Below, one piece after another: positions 7,744 through 16,651 of a stretch of 64,000 bases of DNA. The first letter of the stretch is position 1, and the number at the start of each line of letters is the position of its first letter. The position numbers and the translations under genes are program-made. The DNA is taken from NCBI GenBank assembly GCA_013823325.1, contig PNLY01000006.1, positions 50,052 through 114,051 of the forward strand, written 5' to 3'. Under the pieces are notes generated by a model. That model searched no databases, was not told the origin of the DNA, and worked only from the letters and a program-made list of their open reading frames with translations. The stretch is from Methylobacterium sp. GTDB taxonomy: Bacteria; Pseudomonadota; Alphaproteobacteria; Rhizobiales; Beijerinckiaceae.

Positions 7744-8685
7744 CTACCGCGCCACCAGCACCTGCCTGCACTCGGCCGGCAGCGCGTCGAGCGACATGGG
7801 CGGCTTGGGCTTCGGCTTCGGGCCCGGCTTCGGCTTGGGCGGGTTGAAGATCGCCTGATACTGCTTCTCGATCCAGCCATCGAGCTCCGCGCCGCAGCCA
7901 TCGCCGAAATTGGGCGGCTCCTGGCCCTGGCAGCCCTCCATGCCGGCCGGGCAGCTGAGACGAATGTGGAAATGGTAATTGTGGCCCCAGATCGGCCGGA
8001 CCTTGTTCAGCCAGGCCTTGTCCGAGCCGGCCTCGCGGCAGAGCGCCACCTTCAGCGCCGGATTGACAAAGATGCGCTCGACCTTGGGCTCGCTCGCCGC
8101 CGCCTTGATCAGGCGGGTATGGGCCGGCGTCCAGTTCTTCGGGTTGACGTCGCGCCAGTCGGGACGCGCCATGTTGACCGCGGACATGTTCTCGCGATCG
8201 TCGCTGTCGAGCCGCTTCCTCGGCATCGGCGTCAGCCAGATATCGGCATCGAGCCCGATCTGGTGCGAGGCGTGGCCGGTGAGCATCGGCCCACCGCGCG
8301 GCTGCGAGATGTCGCCGACCAGGAGGCCCGGCCAGCCGGTGATCTTCGGCACCTCGCGAGCGAACTGCTCGAGGAAGGAGATCAGCTCGGGGTGGCCCCA
8401 GTTGCGGTTGCGAGCGAGGCGCATGACCTGCCAGTTCTCGCCATCGACCGGCAGCGCCGCCGCGCCGGCCAGGCAGCCGCGGGCATAGGAGCCGATGGCG
8501 CGCGCTCTCAGGGCGGCCGGAGTGGTCTTCTGGCCGAACAGAGCGCGCGCCGCATCGGGATAGGCCGCGATATTGGCGGCGCGGGTCTTCGCTTCCGCCT
8601 CGCCGGTGGACTGCGCGTGGGCAGCCCCGGCTGTGACGAGCATCGGCAAGAGAATCAGGCGGACGAAACGGCGAAGCGGCTGCAT
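7744..8685 (-). CDS. mepA: Penicillin-insensitive murein endopeptidase MepA
   Basis: A 313-residue periplasmic zinc peptidase with a signal peptide ending AHA near residue 24. The MepA hallmarks are present: YARGCLAGA near 67-75, GHASHQIGLDADIW at 137-150 with the first zinc His and Asp, and WGHNYHFHIRLSCP at 233-246 with the last His ligands. In E. coli MepA cleaves D-Ala-meso-DAP cross-links in peptidoglycan. The C-terminus carries a Pro/Lys repeat (PKPKPGPKPKPKP, about 275-290) that could bind negatively charged wall polymers. The gene is monocistronic, convergent with the extensin-like lipoprotein. Confidence 0.93.
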   Translation of the reverse strand: MQPLRRFVRLILLPMLVTAGAAHAQSTGEAEAKTRAANIAAYPDAARALFGQKTTPAALRARAIGSYARGCLAGAAALPVDGENWQVMRLARNRNWGHPELISFLEQFAREVPKITGWPGLLVGDISQPRGGPMLTGHASHQIGLDADIWLTPMPRKRLDSDDRENMSAVNMARPDWRDVNPKNWTPAHTRLIKAAASEPKVERIFVNPALKVALCREAGSDKAWLNKVRPIWGHNYHFHIRLSCPAGMEGCQGQEPPNFGDGCGAELDGWIEKQYQAIFNPPKPKPGPKPKPKPPMSLDALPAECRQVLVAR

Positions 8686-8833
8686 GGCCGCAGAATCGCA
8701 GGCGGTTCACCGGCAGGTCAAGCTCGCTGCGGCCCGTGGGCTGGACAAGCGCCGCACGAGCCGGCAGCGTCAGGGCAAGCCGAGCGAGCGGGCGCGACGT
8801 TCCGCAGGCGGCGGGACCGGAGGAGACGCCATC

Positions 8834-9817
8834 ATGACCAGCCCCCTGCTCGACCGCCGCACCGTGCTCGGCGGCCTCGGCGCCTCGCTCGCCTTGCCTG
8901 CGGCTGGCCGCGCACAGGGCGCCTGGCCGCAAGGGCGCACGCCGAAGCTGGTCGTGCCGTTCACGCCCGGCGGCGCCACCGATATCCTCGGACGGCTGAT
9001 CGCCGACAAGGTCGGCCAGGCTCTCGGGGCGACCTTCGTGGTCGAGAACCGGGCGGGTGCCGGCGGCAATATCGGGGTCGAGGCAGTGGCGCGCTCCGAG
9101 CCGAACGGCGACACATTCCTGATCGTCTCGGTCGGCCTCGTCGCCAATCCTGCACTCTACGCCAAGGTCAATTACGACCCGCTCACCGATTTCGCCCCGA
9201 TCACCATGGTGGCGCTGGTGCCGAACCTCCTCGTCGTCGGCCCGACACTCAAGGTCAAGGACACGGCCGAGCTGATCGCCTATGGCAAGGCCAATCCGGG
9301 CAAGCTGACCTATGCCTCCTCCGGCGTCGGCACCTCGATCCATCTTGCCGGCGAGCTCTTCCAGAAGCTGACTGGCATCAAGATGGTGCATGTGCCCTAT
9401 CGCGGCTCAGCCCAGGCGATGCAGGATCTGATCGGCGGGCGCGTCGACCTGATGTTCGACAACATCACCGCGGCGCTGCCGCAGGTCCGCGCCGGCACGG
9501 TGCGCGGCTTCGGCGTCACCACGGCGCAGCGTGCACCGACTGCCTCCGAATTTCCGCCGATCAACGATCTCGTGCCGGGCTTCGACGTCTCCTCCTGGTT
9601 CGCCCTGTTCGCGCCGGCGAAGACGCCGCAGGCGATCGTCGACCGGCTGCAGGCCGAGACCAAGGCGGCGATCGCCGACCCCGTCGTGCGCGGCAAGATG
9701 GACCAGCTCGCCGCACAGCCGGTCGGCAACACGCCGGCCGAGCTCGCCGCCTTCGTCCGCGCCGAGCAGGGCAAATGGGTCGGCCTGATCCGCGAGGTCG
9801 GCATCAAGGCGGAGTGA
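8834..9817 (+). CDS. Bug family (TctC-like) periplasmic substrate-binding protein
   Basis: A 327-residue protein with an N-terminal export signal containing twin arginines (LDRRTVLGGLGASLALPAAGRA), so Tat export is likely. The mature N-terminus KLVVPFTPGGATDILGRLIADKVG and VENRAGAGGNIGVEAVARSEPNGDT are diagnostic of Bug/TctC proteins, which capture carboxylates or similar solutes. GGAGGAGACGCC precedes the ATG at 8834, and the upstream in-frame extension has no family features. No TctA/TctB membrane genes lie nearby, which is common for this amplified family, so transport partner and ligand are unknown. Confidence 0.88.
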   Translation: MTSPLLDRRTVLGGLGASLALPAAGRAQGAWPQGRTPKLVVPFTPGGATDILGRLIADKVGQALGATFVVENRAGAGGNIGVEAVARSEPNGDTFLIVSVGLVANPALYAKVNYDPLTDFAPITMVALVPNLLVVGPTLKVKDTAELIAYGKANPGKLTYASSGVGTSIHLAGELFQKLTGIKMVHVPYRGSAQAMQDLIGGRVDLMFDNITAALPQVRAGTVRGFGVTTAQRAPTASEFPPINDLVPGFDVSSWFALFAPAKTPQAIVDRLQAETKAAIADPVVRGKMDQLAAQPVGNTPAELAAFVRAEQGKWVGLIREVGIKAE

Positions 9818-9842
9818 CCGCAAGCATTTTCGAGCGAATTGG

Positions 9843-9918
9843 GCACCGGTTCGCGTGAAGAAAATGCGATAAGACGAGAGTTGGAGCATTCCACGGTTCG
9901 GAGAGGCGCGGGAATGCT
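9843..9918. repeat. Intergenic repeat-like segment with AGCATTCC/GGAATGCT arms
   Basis: The 190-base gap after the Bug gene holds a GGCACCGGTTCGCGTGAAG segment followed by an inverted repeat, AGCATTCC at 9885-9892 and GGAATGCT at 9911-9918. The ACCGGTT core recurs near 11600 beside a similar run. These look like members of a dispersed family. I see no gene here. Confidence 0.4.
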
Positions 9919-10009
9919 TCAGGGAACCTACGGTTCTCGCCCGACGTTCTTTCAGCGCTCGCTCGCCGACAACTGACGAGGCGGGCGGACGGAACAAGGG
10001 GCGCGAACC

Positions 10010-10183
10010 ATGTCCACACTCCTCATCATCATCCTGCTGATCATCCTGCTCGGCGGCGGCGGGTACTACGGCCATCGCAGCTATGGCGGCGCCGGCCTCG
10101 GCGGCGTGGTCGGACTGGTACTAACCATCGTGATCGTGCTCTGGCTGCTCGGGGCCCTGGGCGGCCCGGCCGTCAGGGTCTAG
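10010..10183 (+). CDS. Small membrane protein, DUF3309-like
   Basis: A 57-residue frame from the ATG at 10010 to a TAG at 10181-10183. It encodes two hydrophobic helices (STLLIIILLIILLGGGG and VVGLVLTIVIVLWLLGALGG) separated by the glycine/tyrosine-rich YYGHRSYGGAGLGG. This is the pattern of the short DUF3309 proteins frequent in alphaproteobacteria, whose function is unknown. CAAGGGGCG lies upstream as a possible ribosome site. Composition and a clean hydrophobic pattern support a real gene, though homology was not tested. Confidence 0.68.
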   Translation: MSTLLIIILLIILLGGGGYYGHRSYGGAGLGGVVGLVLTIVIVLWLLGALGGPAVRV

Positions 10184-10214
10184 TTCCAGCAGGCGCGGAA
10201 CTGCTTGTCGCGCT

Positions 10215-11159
10215 TCAGTTCGCCAGCTTCCAGACCAGCATGGCGGCGGCGAGATCCTCGAGCGCGGTGCCGACCGACTTGAACAAGGTCACGTCATCGC
10301 GCTCGGCTGCGGCGTCATATTCGCCGCGGCAGAGGCCAGCCAGCGTTCCCGAAACCTGCTCAGCCTTATAGGCGCCCGCCTTGATCGCGACGGCGACGTC
10401 GCCGCCTTCGTGCAGCGCGGCCTGCGTATCGACGAAGACGTGGGCGCGCTGCAGCGCCTCGTCATCAGCCTCGCGCATCGACAGGTTGAAGGCGCCGACC
10501 AGATCGAGATGGGCGGTACGCTTCAGCCAGCGCCCCTGGATCAGCGGCTCGCGTGACAGCGTCGCACAGGAAATCAGGTCGGCCTGGCGCGCCTCGGCCT
10601 CCAGATTGTCAGCGACGCGCGCCTCGATCCCGTCGCGCGCCAGTTCCTCGACAATTTCGGCAGCAGCTTCCGGCCGCCGCGCCCAGATCGCGATGTCCTC
10701 GAAATGGCGGACGCTGCGATGCGCCTTGACCAGGAAGGTCGAGAGTGGGCCGGCCCCGACCATCAGCATTCGCTTGGTATCCGGACGCTCGAGCATGCGC
10801 GAGGCAAGCGCCGAGGCTGCTGCCGTGCGCCACAGCGTCAGGCGCGCGCCGTCGAACGCCGCGAGCGGCGCACCGGTCGCGCCGTCCATCAGCAGATAGC
10901 TGCCCATCACGCTCGGCAGGCTCACCGCAGCATTGCCCGGGAATACGGTGACGACCTTGGTGCCGAGGAAGGCAGGGCTCGCCTCCGGTGCCGTCCAGGC
11001 CGGCATCAGCAGGAGGGTCGCGGCCGCATCCGGCCGCTCGATCTCATGGTGATGGCGTACCGGCGTGACGATATCGCCGCGGAAGGCCTCGGCGAGCGCA
11101 TCGACCAGAGCGGGGAAATTCAAGAGGCCGTCGATCTCGGCGGCGGAGAAGAAGCGCAT
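10215..11159 (-). CDS. Ornithine cyclodeaminase / mu-crystallin family protein
   Basis: A 314-residue NAD(P)-binding enzyme. The family shows in LGTKVVTVFPGNAAVSLPSVMGSYLLMDGATGAPLA (residues about 65-100), the Rossmann start MLMVGAGPLSTFLVKAHRSV (about 131-150), and DLVGAFNLSMREADDEAL and 'VFVDTQAALHEGGDV' in the second half. Members include ornithine cyclodeaminase, alanine dehydrogenase and ketimine or pyrroline-carboxylate reductases. The conserved Lys of the first domain is visible (GTKVV). The reaction cannot be fixed from sequence, but reduction or deamination of an amino acid derivative is likely. It lies just upstream of the LapA gene end on the same strand. Confidence 0.85.
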   Translation of the reverse strand: MRFFSAAEIDGLLNFPALVDALAEAFRGDIVTPVRHHHEIERPDAAATLLLMPAWTAPEASPAFLGTKVVTVFPGNAAVSLPSVMGSYLLMDGATGAPLAAFDGARLTLWRTAAASALASRMLERPDTKRMLMVGAGPLSTFLVKAHRSVRHFEDIAIWARRPEAAAEIVEELARDGIEARVADNLEAEARQADLISCATLSREPLIQGRWLKRTAHLDLVGAFNLSMREADDEALQRAHVFVDTQAALHEGGDVAVAIKAGAYKAEQVSGTLAGLCRGEYDAAAERDDVTLFKSVGTALEDLAAAMLVWKLAN

Positions 11160-11169
11160 GATGGCAGCT

Positions 11170-11505
11170 TCAGACGCGGCTGGTCAGCGCCGGGAGCGCC
11201 GAATCCGGCACCGCGGCACGCAGCGACTGCGCCTCGTTGCGCAGCTTGTCAGCCTCGCGGCGATTGACCCGCGCCGCCTTGCGATGCTTGCCCTGCGCGA
11301 GCCAGGAGGCGAAGCCGCCAATCAGGATGCCGACGGCGATCGCGGCGAGGATCACGGCAAAGAGCGGCAGGTCGAGCGCCAAGGCCGGTGCATCGCGGCT
11401 GATCGGGTCGAGCGATACCCGCACCGGGGCGCGGTTCGCCACCGAGAACAGCACGACGATCAGCGCGACGGGAACGAGCACCAGCGCCTTGAAGAAAGCC
11501 TTCAT
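11170..11505 (-). CDS. LapA family inner-membrane protein (lipopolysaccharide assembly protein A domain)
   Basis: A 111-residue protein with two membrane segments (residues about 3-23 and 48-70) joined by a short periplasmic loop containing 'NRAPVRVSLDPI', then a cytoplasmic, Arg/Glu-rich helix (GKHRKAARVNRREADKLRNEA). This is the LapA domain layout. In E. coli LapA works with LapB to control LPS synthesis through LpxC turnover. It lies downstream of ihfB on the same strand, a neighbourhood seen in many proteobacteria, though a 41-base hairpin intervenes here. Confidence 0.8.
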   Translation of the reverse strand: MKAFFKALVLVPVALIVVLFSVANRAPVRVSLDPISRDAPALALDLPLFAVILAAIAVGILIGGFASWLAQGKHRKAARVNRREADKLRNEAQSLRAAVPDSALPALTSRV

Positions 11506-11519
11506 CTCGCTCTCCTAAA

Positions 11520-11560
11520 TCACATTGATCCGGGATCGCATCGATCCAGGATCAATGTGA
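11520..11560. repeat. Near-perfect 19-3-19 inverted repeat between ihfB and lapA
   Basis: TCACATTGATCCGGGATCG is followed by CAT and then its reverse complement with one mismatch, ending ATCAATGTGA at 11560. No T-run follows on either strand, so it is not a classical terminator. It could be an operator, an RNA-processing hairpin or part of a dispersed repeat; an ACCGGTTTCC segment like that near 9850 lies 40 bases away. Confidence 0.65.
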
Positions 11561-11634
11561 CCGCTTCCAAGAGTCCGGAGCGGGTTTCGTGCGAAAAACC
11601 GGTTTCCACTTTTCGCCCCGCTTCTCCAGCCCGT

Positions 11635-11919
11635 TCAGGCCTTGCCGTTCAGCCGCATGCGCAGCTCCTTGCCAGTCTTGAAGACCGGTACGAATTTCTG
11701 GTCGACCTTGACGGAATCGCCCGTGCGCGGGTTGCGGCCGACCCGCGCAGCGCGCTCCTTGGTCGAGAAGGCGCCGAAGCCGCGCAACTCGACCCGGTCG
11801 CCACGCGACAGAGCCTTGACGATCTCGTCAAGGATCGAGCCGACGATGTTCTCGATGTCGCGCTGATAGAGGTGGGTGTTGCGCTCGGCAATGCGCTGGA
11901 CGAGTTCTGATTTTATCAT
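11635..11919 (-). CDS. ihfB: Integration host factor subunit beta
   Basis: A 94-residue histone-like DNA-bending protein, the standard length. It starts [17 protein letters not shown] and contains the dimer core [31 protein letters not shown] and the DNA-inserting arm [11 protein letters not shown] with the conserved Pro that kinks the helix. It pairs with IhfA, not in this window, to bend DNA at promoters, origins and recombination sites. The gene follows sppA on the same strand with a 28-base gap, in the widely conserved rpsA-sppA-ihfB order. The ATG at 11919 gives the exact family start. Confidence 0.95.
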   Translation of the reverse strand: MIKSELVQRIAERNTHLYQRDIENIVGSILDEIVKALSRGDRVELRGFGAFSTKERAARVGRNPRTGDSVKVDQKFVPVFKTGKELRMRLNGKA

Positions 11920-11947
11920 GGGTCCAATATAACCGCTTGTAACATCG

Positions 11948-12916
11948 TCACTTTTCGACGGCAGGCTGCCAGAGCGCCAAGGGCGCGTCAAGCCGTAGTC
12001 CAACCGGGGCATCGGCAGCACGCGCGAGCAGTGCCGCGAGCGCCTCCAGCCCGGCGGCGCGCGCCATTGCCTCGCTCGCGCTCCACAGTCCCAGGGACGA
12101 GGATTCGCTCCGGCGACGCCAGTCGCGCACCGGCAGATCCTTGCCGACGCCCTTCTCGCGCTCCAGCCAGGCAACCGCCTCCCGCTCGCTGCCGACCTCG
12201 TCGATGAGCTTGAGCTTGATCGCCTGGCGGCCGGAATGCACACGGCCGTCGGACACCGCGGCGATCTCGGGATCGGCGAGCTTGCGGCGCTCGCCGACCA
12301 GCCGCTTGAACCAGTCGTAATTGTCGGCGATCACGCGGGCGGTCTCGGCGGCCGCCTCCGGCGAGGTCGGCTCCAAACCGCTCGGCGCGGCCTTCAACGG
12401 GCTCGACCGGGTGATCTCGAACTTGACGCCGATCGTGTCGAGCAGCCTTGCGACATTGGGAATCTGGGCGATCACGCCGATCGAGCCGACCATCGAGGTC
12501 TGGCGCGCAACGATGCGCTCGCTGCCGAGCGCGACGATATAGCCGCCGGAGGCGGCCATGCCGTCCACGACCGCGACGACGGGTTTCTTGGCGGCGAGGC
12601 GGCGGACCGCATCATAGACCGCTTCCGAGCCCGTCACGGTGCCGCCGGGGCTGTCGATGCTGAGCAGCACGGCGCTGGCGCGGCTGTCCTCCAGCGACTT
12701 GATCAGGTCGAGCGTACGGCGGTCGCCGGAGATGAAGCCGGAAACGGTGACGCGGGCGATATGCGCCTGCGAAGTGCTGCCCGGCAGGCGGCCGCTCCAG
12801 GCCAAGGCACCGGCGACGACCATGACGACGACGCCGGCGAGCGCGAGCAGCCGCCAGAGCGAGAGCTTACGCCGCAGGCTGCGGCGATCGGCGAGCAGAT
12901 CGGCATCGGACGACAT
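11948..12916 (-). CDS. sppA: Signal peptide peptidase SppA, short (36 kDa) form
   Basis: A 322-residue inner-membrane serine protease. One membrane anchor lies at about residues 20-40. The protease domain begins [14 protein letters not shown] and includes [20 protein letters not shown]. The nucleophile is Ser123 in [12 protein letters not shown] and the general base Lys175 in [11 protein letters not shown]. Only one protease domain is present, as in Bacillus and alphaproteobacterial forms, so it must assemble into a ring. It cleaves leftover signal peptides in the membrane. The ATG at 12916 is preferred over a 20-residue extension that lacks family character. It is followed by ihfB. Confidence 0.92.
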   Translation of the reverse strand: MSSDADLLADRRSLRRKLSLWRLLALAGVVVMVVAGALAWSGRLPGSTSQAHIARVTVSGFISGDRRTLDLIKSLEDSRASAVLLSIDSPGGTVTGSEAVYDAVRRLAAKKPVVAVVDGMAASGGYIVALGSERIVARQTSMVGSIGVIAQIPNVARLLDTIGVKFEITRSSPLKAAPSGLEPTSPEAAAETARVIADNYDWFKRLVGERRKLADPEIAAVSDGRVHSGRQAIKLKLIDEVGSEREAVAWLEREKGVGKDLPVRDWRRRSESSSLGLWSASEAMARAAGLEALAALLARAADAPVGLRLDAPLALWQPAVEK

Positions 12917-13065
12917 GTCGGCGGCTCCGGCTCTCACTTTGCGACAGAGGCCACGCTCCGATCGCTTGCAGGGCAAGCAGGGCGGCGCGGGCTCCAGGGG
13001 CCCTGTGATGTAGCTCCCCGGTGCGGGACGGGCAAGGCAACAATCGATGCGACAGGATGCCCGGC

Positions 13066-14355
13066 TCAGGCCGCGGCGAGCGCCCGCTGCCGGTCGAGCG
13101 CGAGCAGGGCAAGGCCGCTCGCGACCGAGCGGAAGGCGTCGCCGATATGGATGCGCTGCGGGCTGAAGCGCCGGTCGAACAGAGCGCGCACCGCCGGCAC
13201 GTAGGAGGTGCCGCCGGTCATGAACACCGCCTCGATCTTGTCGCCGGCGACGCCGGCGGCCTCCAGCGCCTCGTCGAGCGCGCCCTCGATCGCCGCGACA
13301 TCCTCGGCGATCCAGCTATCGAACAGGGCCCGCGTCACCGTGCGGTCGATGCGCACGCCCATCTGATCGAAGCTGAGCTGTGCCTCCTCCTGCGAGGAGA
13401 GCGCGATCTTGGTGGCCGAGACGGCGCGGTAGAGCTCGTAGCCGAGATCATATTCGATCACCGTCATCAGGTCTTCCAGCCGCCCGGGCTCGACCGCGTC
13501 GCGGATGAGCGCCTTGAGCTCGGTCATGGTCTCCCTGCTCTTCATCAGCGAGAGCCGGTGCCATTGCGCGAAGGCGGCATGGTAATGCGCCGGGATGGGC
13601 AGGCGCTTGCCGAAGGAGAGGTAGTCCGAGCCCTTGCCGAGCAAAGGCGAGACCGCATGCTCGATGATGCGGTAGTCGAAGGTGTCGCCGGCGACGCCGA
13701 CGCCGGCATGCGAGAGCGGCACGGCCTGCAAGGTCCCGTTGCTGCCGGGCTCGAACCGCATCACCGAGAAGTCGCTGGTACCGCCGCCGAAATCCGCGAC
13801 CAGCATGGTCTGCGGCGTCTTCAATTCGCGGGCATACCAATAGGCGGCGCCGAGCGGCTCATAGGCGAAGTCGACCTTGTTCATGCCGGCCTTGCCATAG
13901 GCGGCGGAGAGGCGCGTGAGGGCCAGCGCCTCGTCGGGACGATCACCAGCAAAGACGACCGGGCGGCCGGAGAGGACGGCGCGCTCACCGAGACCGTCGA
14001 GGCCGGCGGAGAGGTCGCTCAGGAAGACCGCAATCAGATCCTCCAGCCGGAAGAGCTTGCCGAACAGGCGCGTCTCCTGGAAGGCGCGGCTCGACAGATG
14101 CGTCTTCAGCGATTGCAGGAAGCGGTGCTCGGTGGTCATGCCGAGCGCCATGTCGAGGGCATCGGGGCCGCTGACATGGGTGACATGGGCGTGGGGCGGC
14201 CGGCCCTCGCGCCAGAACATCAGGGCCGAGCGGTAGGCATCGACGGCGCCCTGCCTGGTGGCGAAGCTGCGGGTCGTCACCGAGCCGTCCGGACGTGCGA
14301 GCGCGACCACGCTGTTGGTGGTGCCGAAATCGATCCCGATCGCTGCGTCCTGCAT
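13066..14355 (-). CDS. Hsp70 family protein, YegD-like putative chaperone
   Basis: A 429-residue actin-fold ATPase shorter than DnaK. The phosphate-1 motif GIDFGTTNSVVAL is at residues 7-19, phosphate-2 LVADFGGGTSDFSVM near 195-209, and the adenosine motif VFMTGGTSYVPAVRALF near 380-396. The usual substrate-binding beta domain and lid are absent, as in E. coli YegD. It is therefore an Hsp70-type nucleotidase of uncertain client range, not a full chaperone. It sits between rpsA and sppA on the same strand, separated from rpsA by a terminator and a repeat, so it probably has its own promoter. Confidence 0.85.
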   Translation of the reverse strand: MQDAAIGIDFGTTNSVVALARPDGSVTTRSFATRQGAVDAYRSALMFWREGRPPHAHVTHVSGPDALDMALGMTTEHRFLQSLKTHLSSRAFQETRLFGKLFRLEDLIAVFLSDLSAGLDGLGERAVLSGRPVVFAGDRPDEALALTRLSAAYGKAGMNKVDFAYEPLGAAYWYARELKTPQTMLVADFGGGTSDFSVMRFEPGSNGTLQAVPLSHAGVGVAGDTFDYRIIEHAVSPLLGKGSDYLSFGKRLPIPAHYHAAFAQWHRLSLMKSRETMTELKALIRDAVEPGRLEDLMTVIEYDLGYELYRAVSATKIALSSQEEAQLSFDQMGVRIDRTVTRALFDSWIAEDVAAIEGALDEALEAAGVAGDKIEAVFMTGGTSYVPAVRALFDRRFSPQRIHIGDAFRSVASGLALLALDRQRALAAA

Positions 14356-14375
14356 GTCCGTCTCCAGCTCATCTC

Positions 14376-14467
14376 GTCATGGTCGGGCTTGATCCGACCA
14401 TCTCGGAAACCAGCGCTCTCTGGTCCTGAGATTCTCGGATCTACGCTTCGCTTCGTCCGAGAATGAC
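14376..14467. repeat. Palindromic intergenic repeat, family B
   Basis: GTCATGGTCGGGC at the left and a CCGAGAATGAC end at the right bracket an inner CCTGAGATTCTCGG segment. It shares its arms with the element at 7624-7728. It lies in the gap between the Hsp70-like gene and the rpsA terminator. Confidence 0.6.
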
Positions 14468-14482
14468 GACCTCGGCCGAAAC

Positions 14483-14512
14483 AAAAGCCCGCGCGGATTT
14501 CTCCGCGCGGGC
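14483..14512 (-). terminator. Rho-independent terminator of rpsA
   Basis: Read leftwards, an 11-base GC-rich stem (GCCCGCGCGGA / TCCGCGCGGGC) with a GAAA tetraloop ends in TTTTG. It begins 37 bases after the rpsA stop codon and fits an intrinsic terminator well. Confidence 0.85.
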
Positions 14513-14549
14513 CGATGGATTGGTCAGGCCGCGAGATGCGGCCTGATGA

Positions 14550-16256
14550 TCACTTCTTGTCGGTCGTCGCCTTCTTGAGGGCAGCGCCCAGGATGTCGCC
14601 GAGCGAAGCACCCGAGTCGGCCGAACCGTACTGGGCCATCGCCTCGCGCTCCTCGGCCACTTCCAGGGCCTTGATCGAGACCTGGATCTTGCGGGCCTTC
14701 TTGTCGAAGAGGATGACGCGAGCGTCGACCTTCTCGCCGGCCGCGAAGCGCTCTGGGCGCTGCTCGGCACGGTCACGCGCGATTTCGGCGCGCTTGATGA
14801 AGGTCGTCATGTCGGTGCCGGAGATCTTGACGTCGAGACCACCGTCCTTGACGTCGATGATCTCGCAGGTCACGACTTGGCCCTTCTTGAACTCGCCGGC
14901 ATCCACGAAGGGATCGCCGCCGAGCTGCTTCAGGCCTAGCGAGATGCGCTCCTTCTCGACGTCGACATCGAGGACGACCGCCTGGAGCATGTCGCCCTTC
15001 TTGTACTCCTCGATCACCTGCTCGCCCGGACGGTTCCAGTCCAGGTCCGACAGATGGATCATGCCGTCGATGTCGCCCTCGAGGCCGAGGAACAGACCGA
15101 ACTCGGTCTTGTTCTTGACCTCGCCCTCGACCACCGAACCGCTCGGATGCTGCTCGGCGAAGACTTCCCACGGGTTGCGCAGGGTCTGCTTGAGGCCGAG
15201 CGAGATGCGGCGCTTGACCTGATCGACCTCGAGGATCGCGACGTCGACTTCCTGCGAGGTCGAGACGATCTTGCCGGGGTGGACGTTCTTCTTGGTCCAG
15301 GACATCTCCGAGACGTGGATCAGGCCTTCGATGCCCGGCTCGACCTCGACGAACGCGCCGTAGTCCGTGATGTTGGTGACGCGACCCTTCAGGCGGGTAC
15401 CGACCGGGTAGCGGGCGGCGATGCCATCCCACGGATCGGCCAGCAGCTGCTTGATGCCCAGCGAGATGCGGTGCGTCTCCTGGTTGATCTTGATGATCTT
15501 GACCTTGACCGTCTGGCCGATGGTCACGACCTCGGACGGATGGTTGACACGGCGCCAGGCCATGTCGGTCACGTGCAGCAGGCCGTCAATGCCGCCGAGG
15601 TCGACGAACGCGCCGTACTCGGTGATGTTCTTGACGACGCCGTCGATGACCTGGCCCTCTTCGAGCGAGGCGACGAGCTCGGAGCGCGCCTCGGCGCGGG
15701 TCTCTTCGAGCACGGTGCGGCGCGAGACGACGATGTTGCCGCGGCGACGATCCATCTTGAGGATCTCGAAGGGCTGCGGCTGGCCCATCAGCGGGCCGAC
15801 GTCGCGGATCGGGCGGATGTCCACCTGCGAACGCGGCAGGAAGGCGACGGCGCCGTCGAGATCGACGGTATAGCCACCCTTCACCGTGTTGAAGATGTTG
15901 CCCATGACCTTCTCGCGGGCCTCGAACGCCTTCTCGAGCTTGACCCAGCTCTCTTCGCGGCGGGCCTTGTCGCGCGAGATGACGGCTTCGCCGAGCGCGT
16001 TCTCGATCCGGTCGAGATAGACCTCGACCTCGTCGCCGACCTTGAGCTCTTCGTCCCGGCCCGGGCCGGTGAATTCCTTAAGGGCGACGCGACCTTCGGT
16101 CTTCAGACCGACGTCGATGATCGCCATGTCCTTCTCAATGGCAACGACCTTGCCCTTGATGACGGTCCCTTCGAGGGCCTCGTTCCGGGTGAACGATTCC
16201 TCGAGCAGGGCGGCGAAATCCTCGCGACCCGCGCTATAGCTTTCGACAGCTGACAT
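14550..16256 (-). CDS. rpsA: 30S ribosomal protein S1
   Basis: A 568-residue protein with six S1 RNA-binding repeats at roughly 30-96, 115-180, 200-267, 288-354, 375-441 and 462-525. The middle repeats carry the typical '[21 protein letters not shown]' and 'RISLGIKQL' signatures. S1 binds mRNA leaders and delivers them to the 30S subunit. The start at 16256 ([13 protein letters not shown]) has AGGAG six bases upstream; a longer frame to 16481 is an artefact of the GC-rich leader. In many relatives cmk lies directly upstream, but here the upstream gene is a divergent oxidoreductase. A strong terminator follows. Confidence 0.96.
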   Translation of the reverse strand: MSAVESYSAGREDFAALLEESFTRNEALEGTVIKGKVVAIEKDMAIIDVGLKTEGRVALKEFTGPGRDEELKVGDEVEVYLDRIENALGEAVISRDKARREESWVKLEKAFEAREKVMGNIFNTVKGGYTVDLDGAVAFLPRSQVDIRPIRDVGPLMGQPQPFEILKMDRRRGNIVVSRRTVLEETRAEARSELVASLEEGQVIDGVVKNITEYGAFVDLGGIDGLLHVTDMAWRRVNHPSEVVTIGQTVKVKIIKINQETHRISLGIKQLLADPWDGIAARYPVGTRLKGRVTNITDYGAFVEVEPGIEGLIHVSEMSWTKKNVHPGKIVSTSQEVDVAILEVDQVKRRISLGLKQTLRNPWEVFAEQHPSGSVVEGEVKNKTEFGLFLGLEGDIDGMIHLSDLDWNRPGEQVIEEYKKGDMLQAVVLDVDVEKERISLGLKQLGGDPFVDAGEFKKGQVVTCEIIDVKDGGLDVKISGTDMTTFIKRAEIARDRAEQRPERFAAGEKVDARVILFDKKARKIQVSIKALEVAEEREAMAQYGSADSGASLGDILGAALKKATTDKK

Positions 16257-16651
16257 ATATGCTCCTGAACGCCGGCCGCGTATCCCGCGGATGTCCGGCA
16301 TGGCGCCGATTGGGTTGGTGCTGCACACCGGATCGATCCGCACGGTGCTCCACTCGTGGAGCGAGCCATCCCTCGGGACGGCGGCGCCTGGCCGCAGGGG
16401 CCGATCCGCATCCGCCGGGCCGTTTTCCAAACACGAAACGGGAGCCGGCCATTTCGGCCGCCCCCGGCTGTGATCGATCACGGCCTTTCGGACGAGGCTG
16501 ACCTAGCGATTATCGACGCATTCTGCAAGCAGATTGCGGCGCGAAATGCCGGTCGCGCATGCGTGGAGCGGCCTTGCGAGCCGCCGGAAGGCTGCCGATC
16601 TTTCGCAGCGAAGCCCGGCGCCAAGCCGGAGCGATGCAAGGGAAGCCCCGC
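16257..16651. other. 395-base divergent region, rpsA leader
   Basis: The left part must contain the rpsA promoter and leader; r-protein S1 leaders often act in autogenous control, but I could not draw a convincing structure. A perfect 12-base palindrome GTGATCGATCAC lies at 16470-16481 and could be a regulator site. Frames crossing the region lack family resemblance and are extensions of the flanking genes. I see no other gene. Confidence 0.45.

Noticed and set aside
16257-16481. 75-residue N-terminal extension of ribosomal protein S1
   Set aside because: A good ribosome site lies before the ATG at 16256 and other S1 proteins start there; the extension is Pro/Arg-rich leader sequence.
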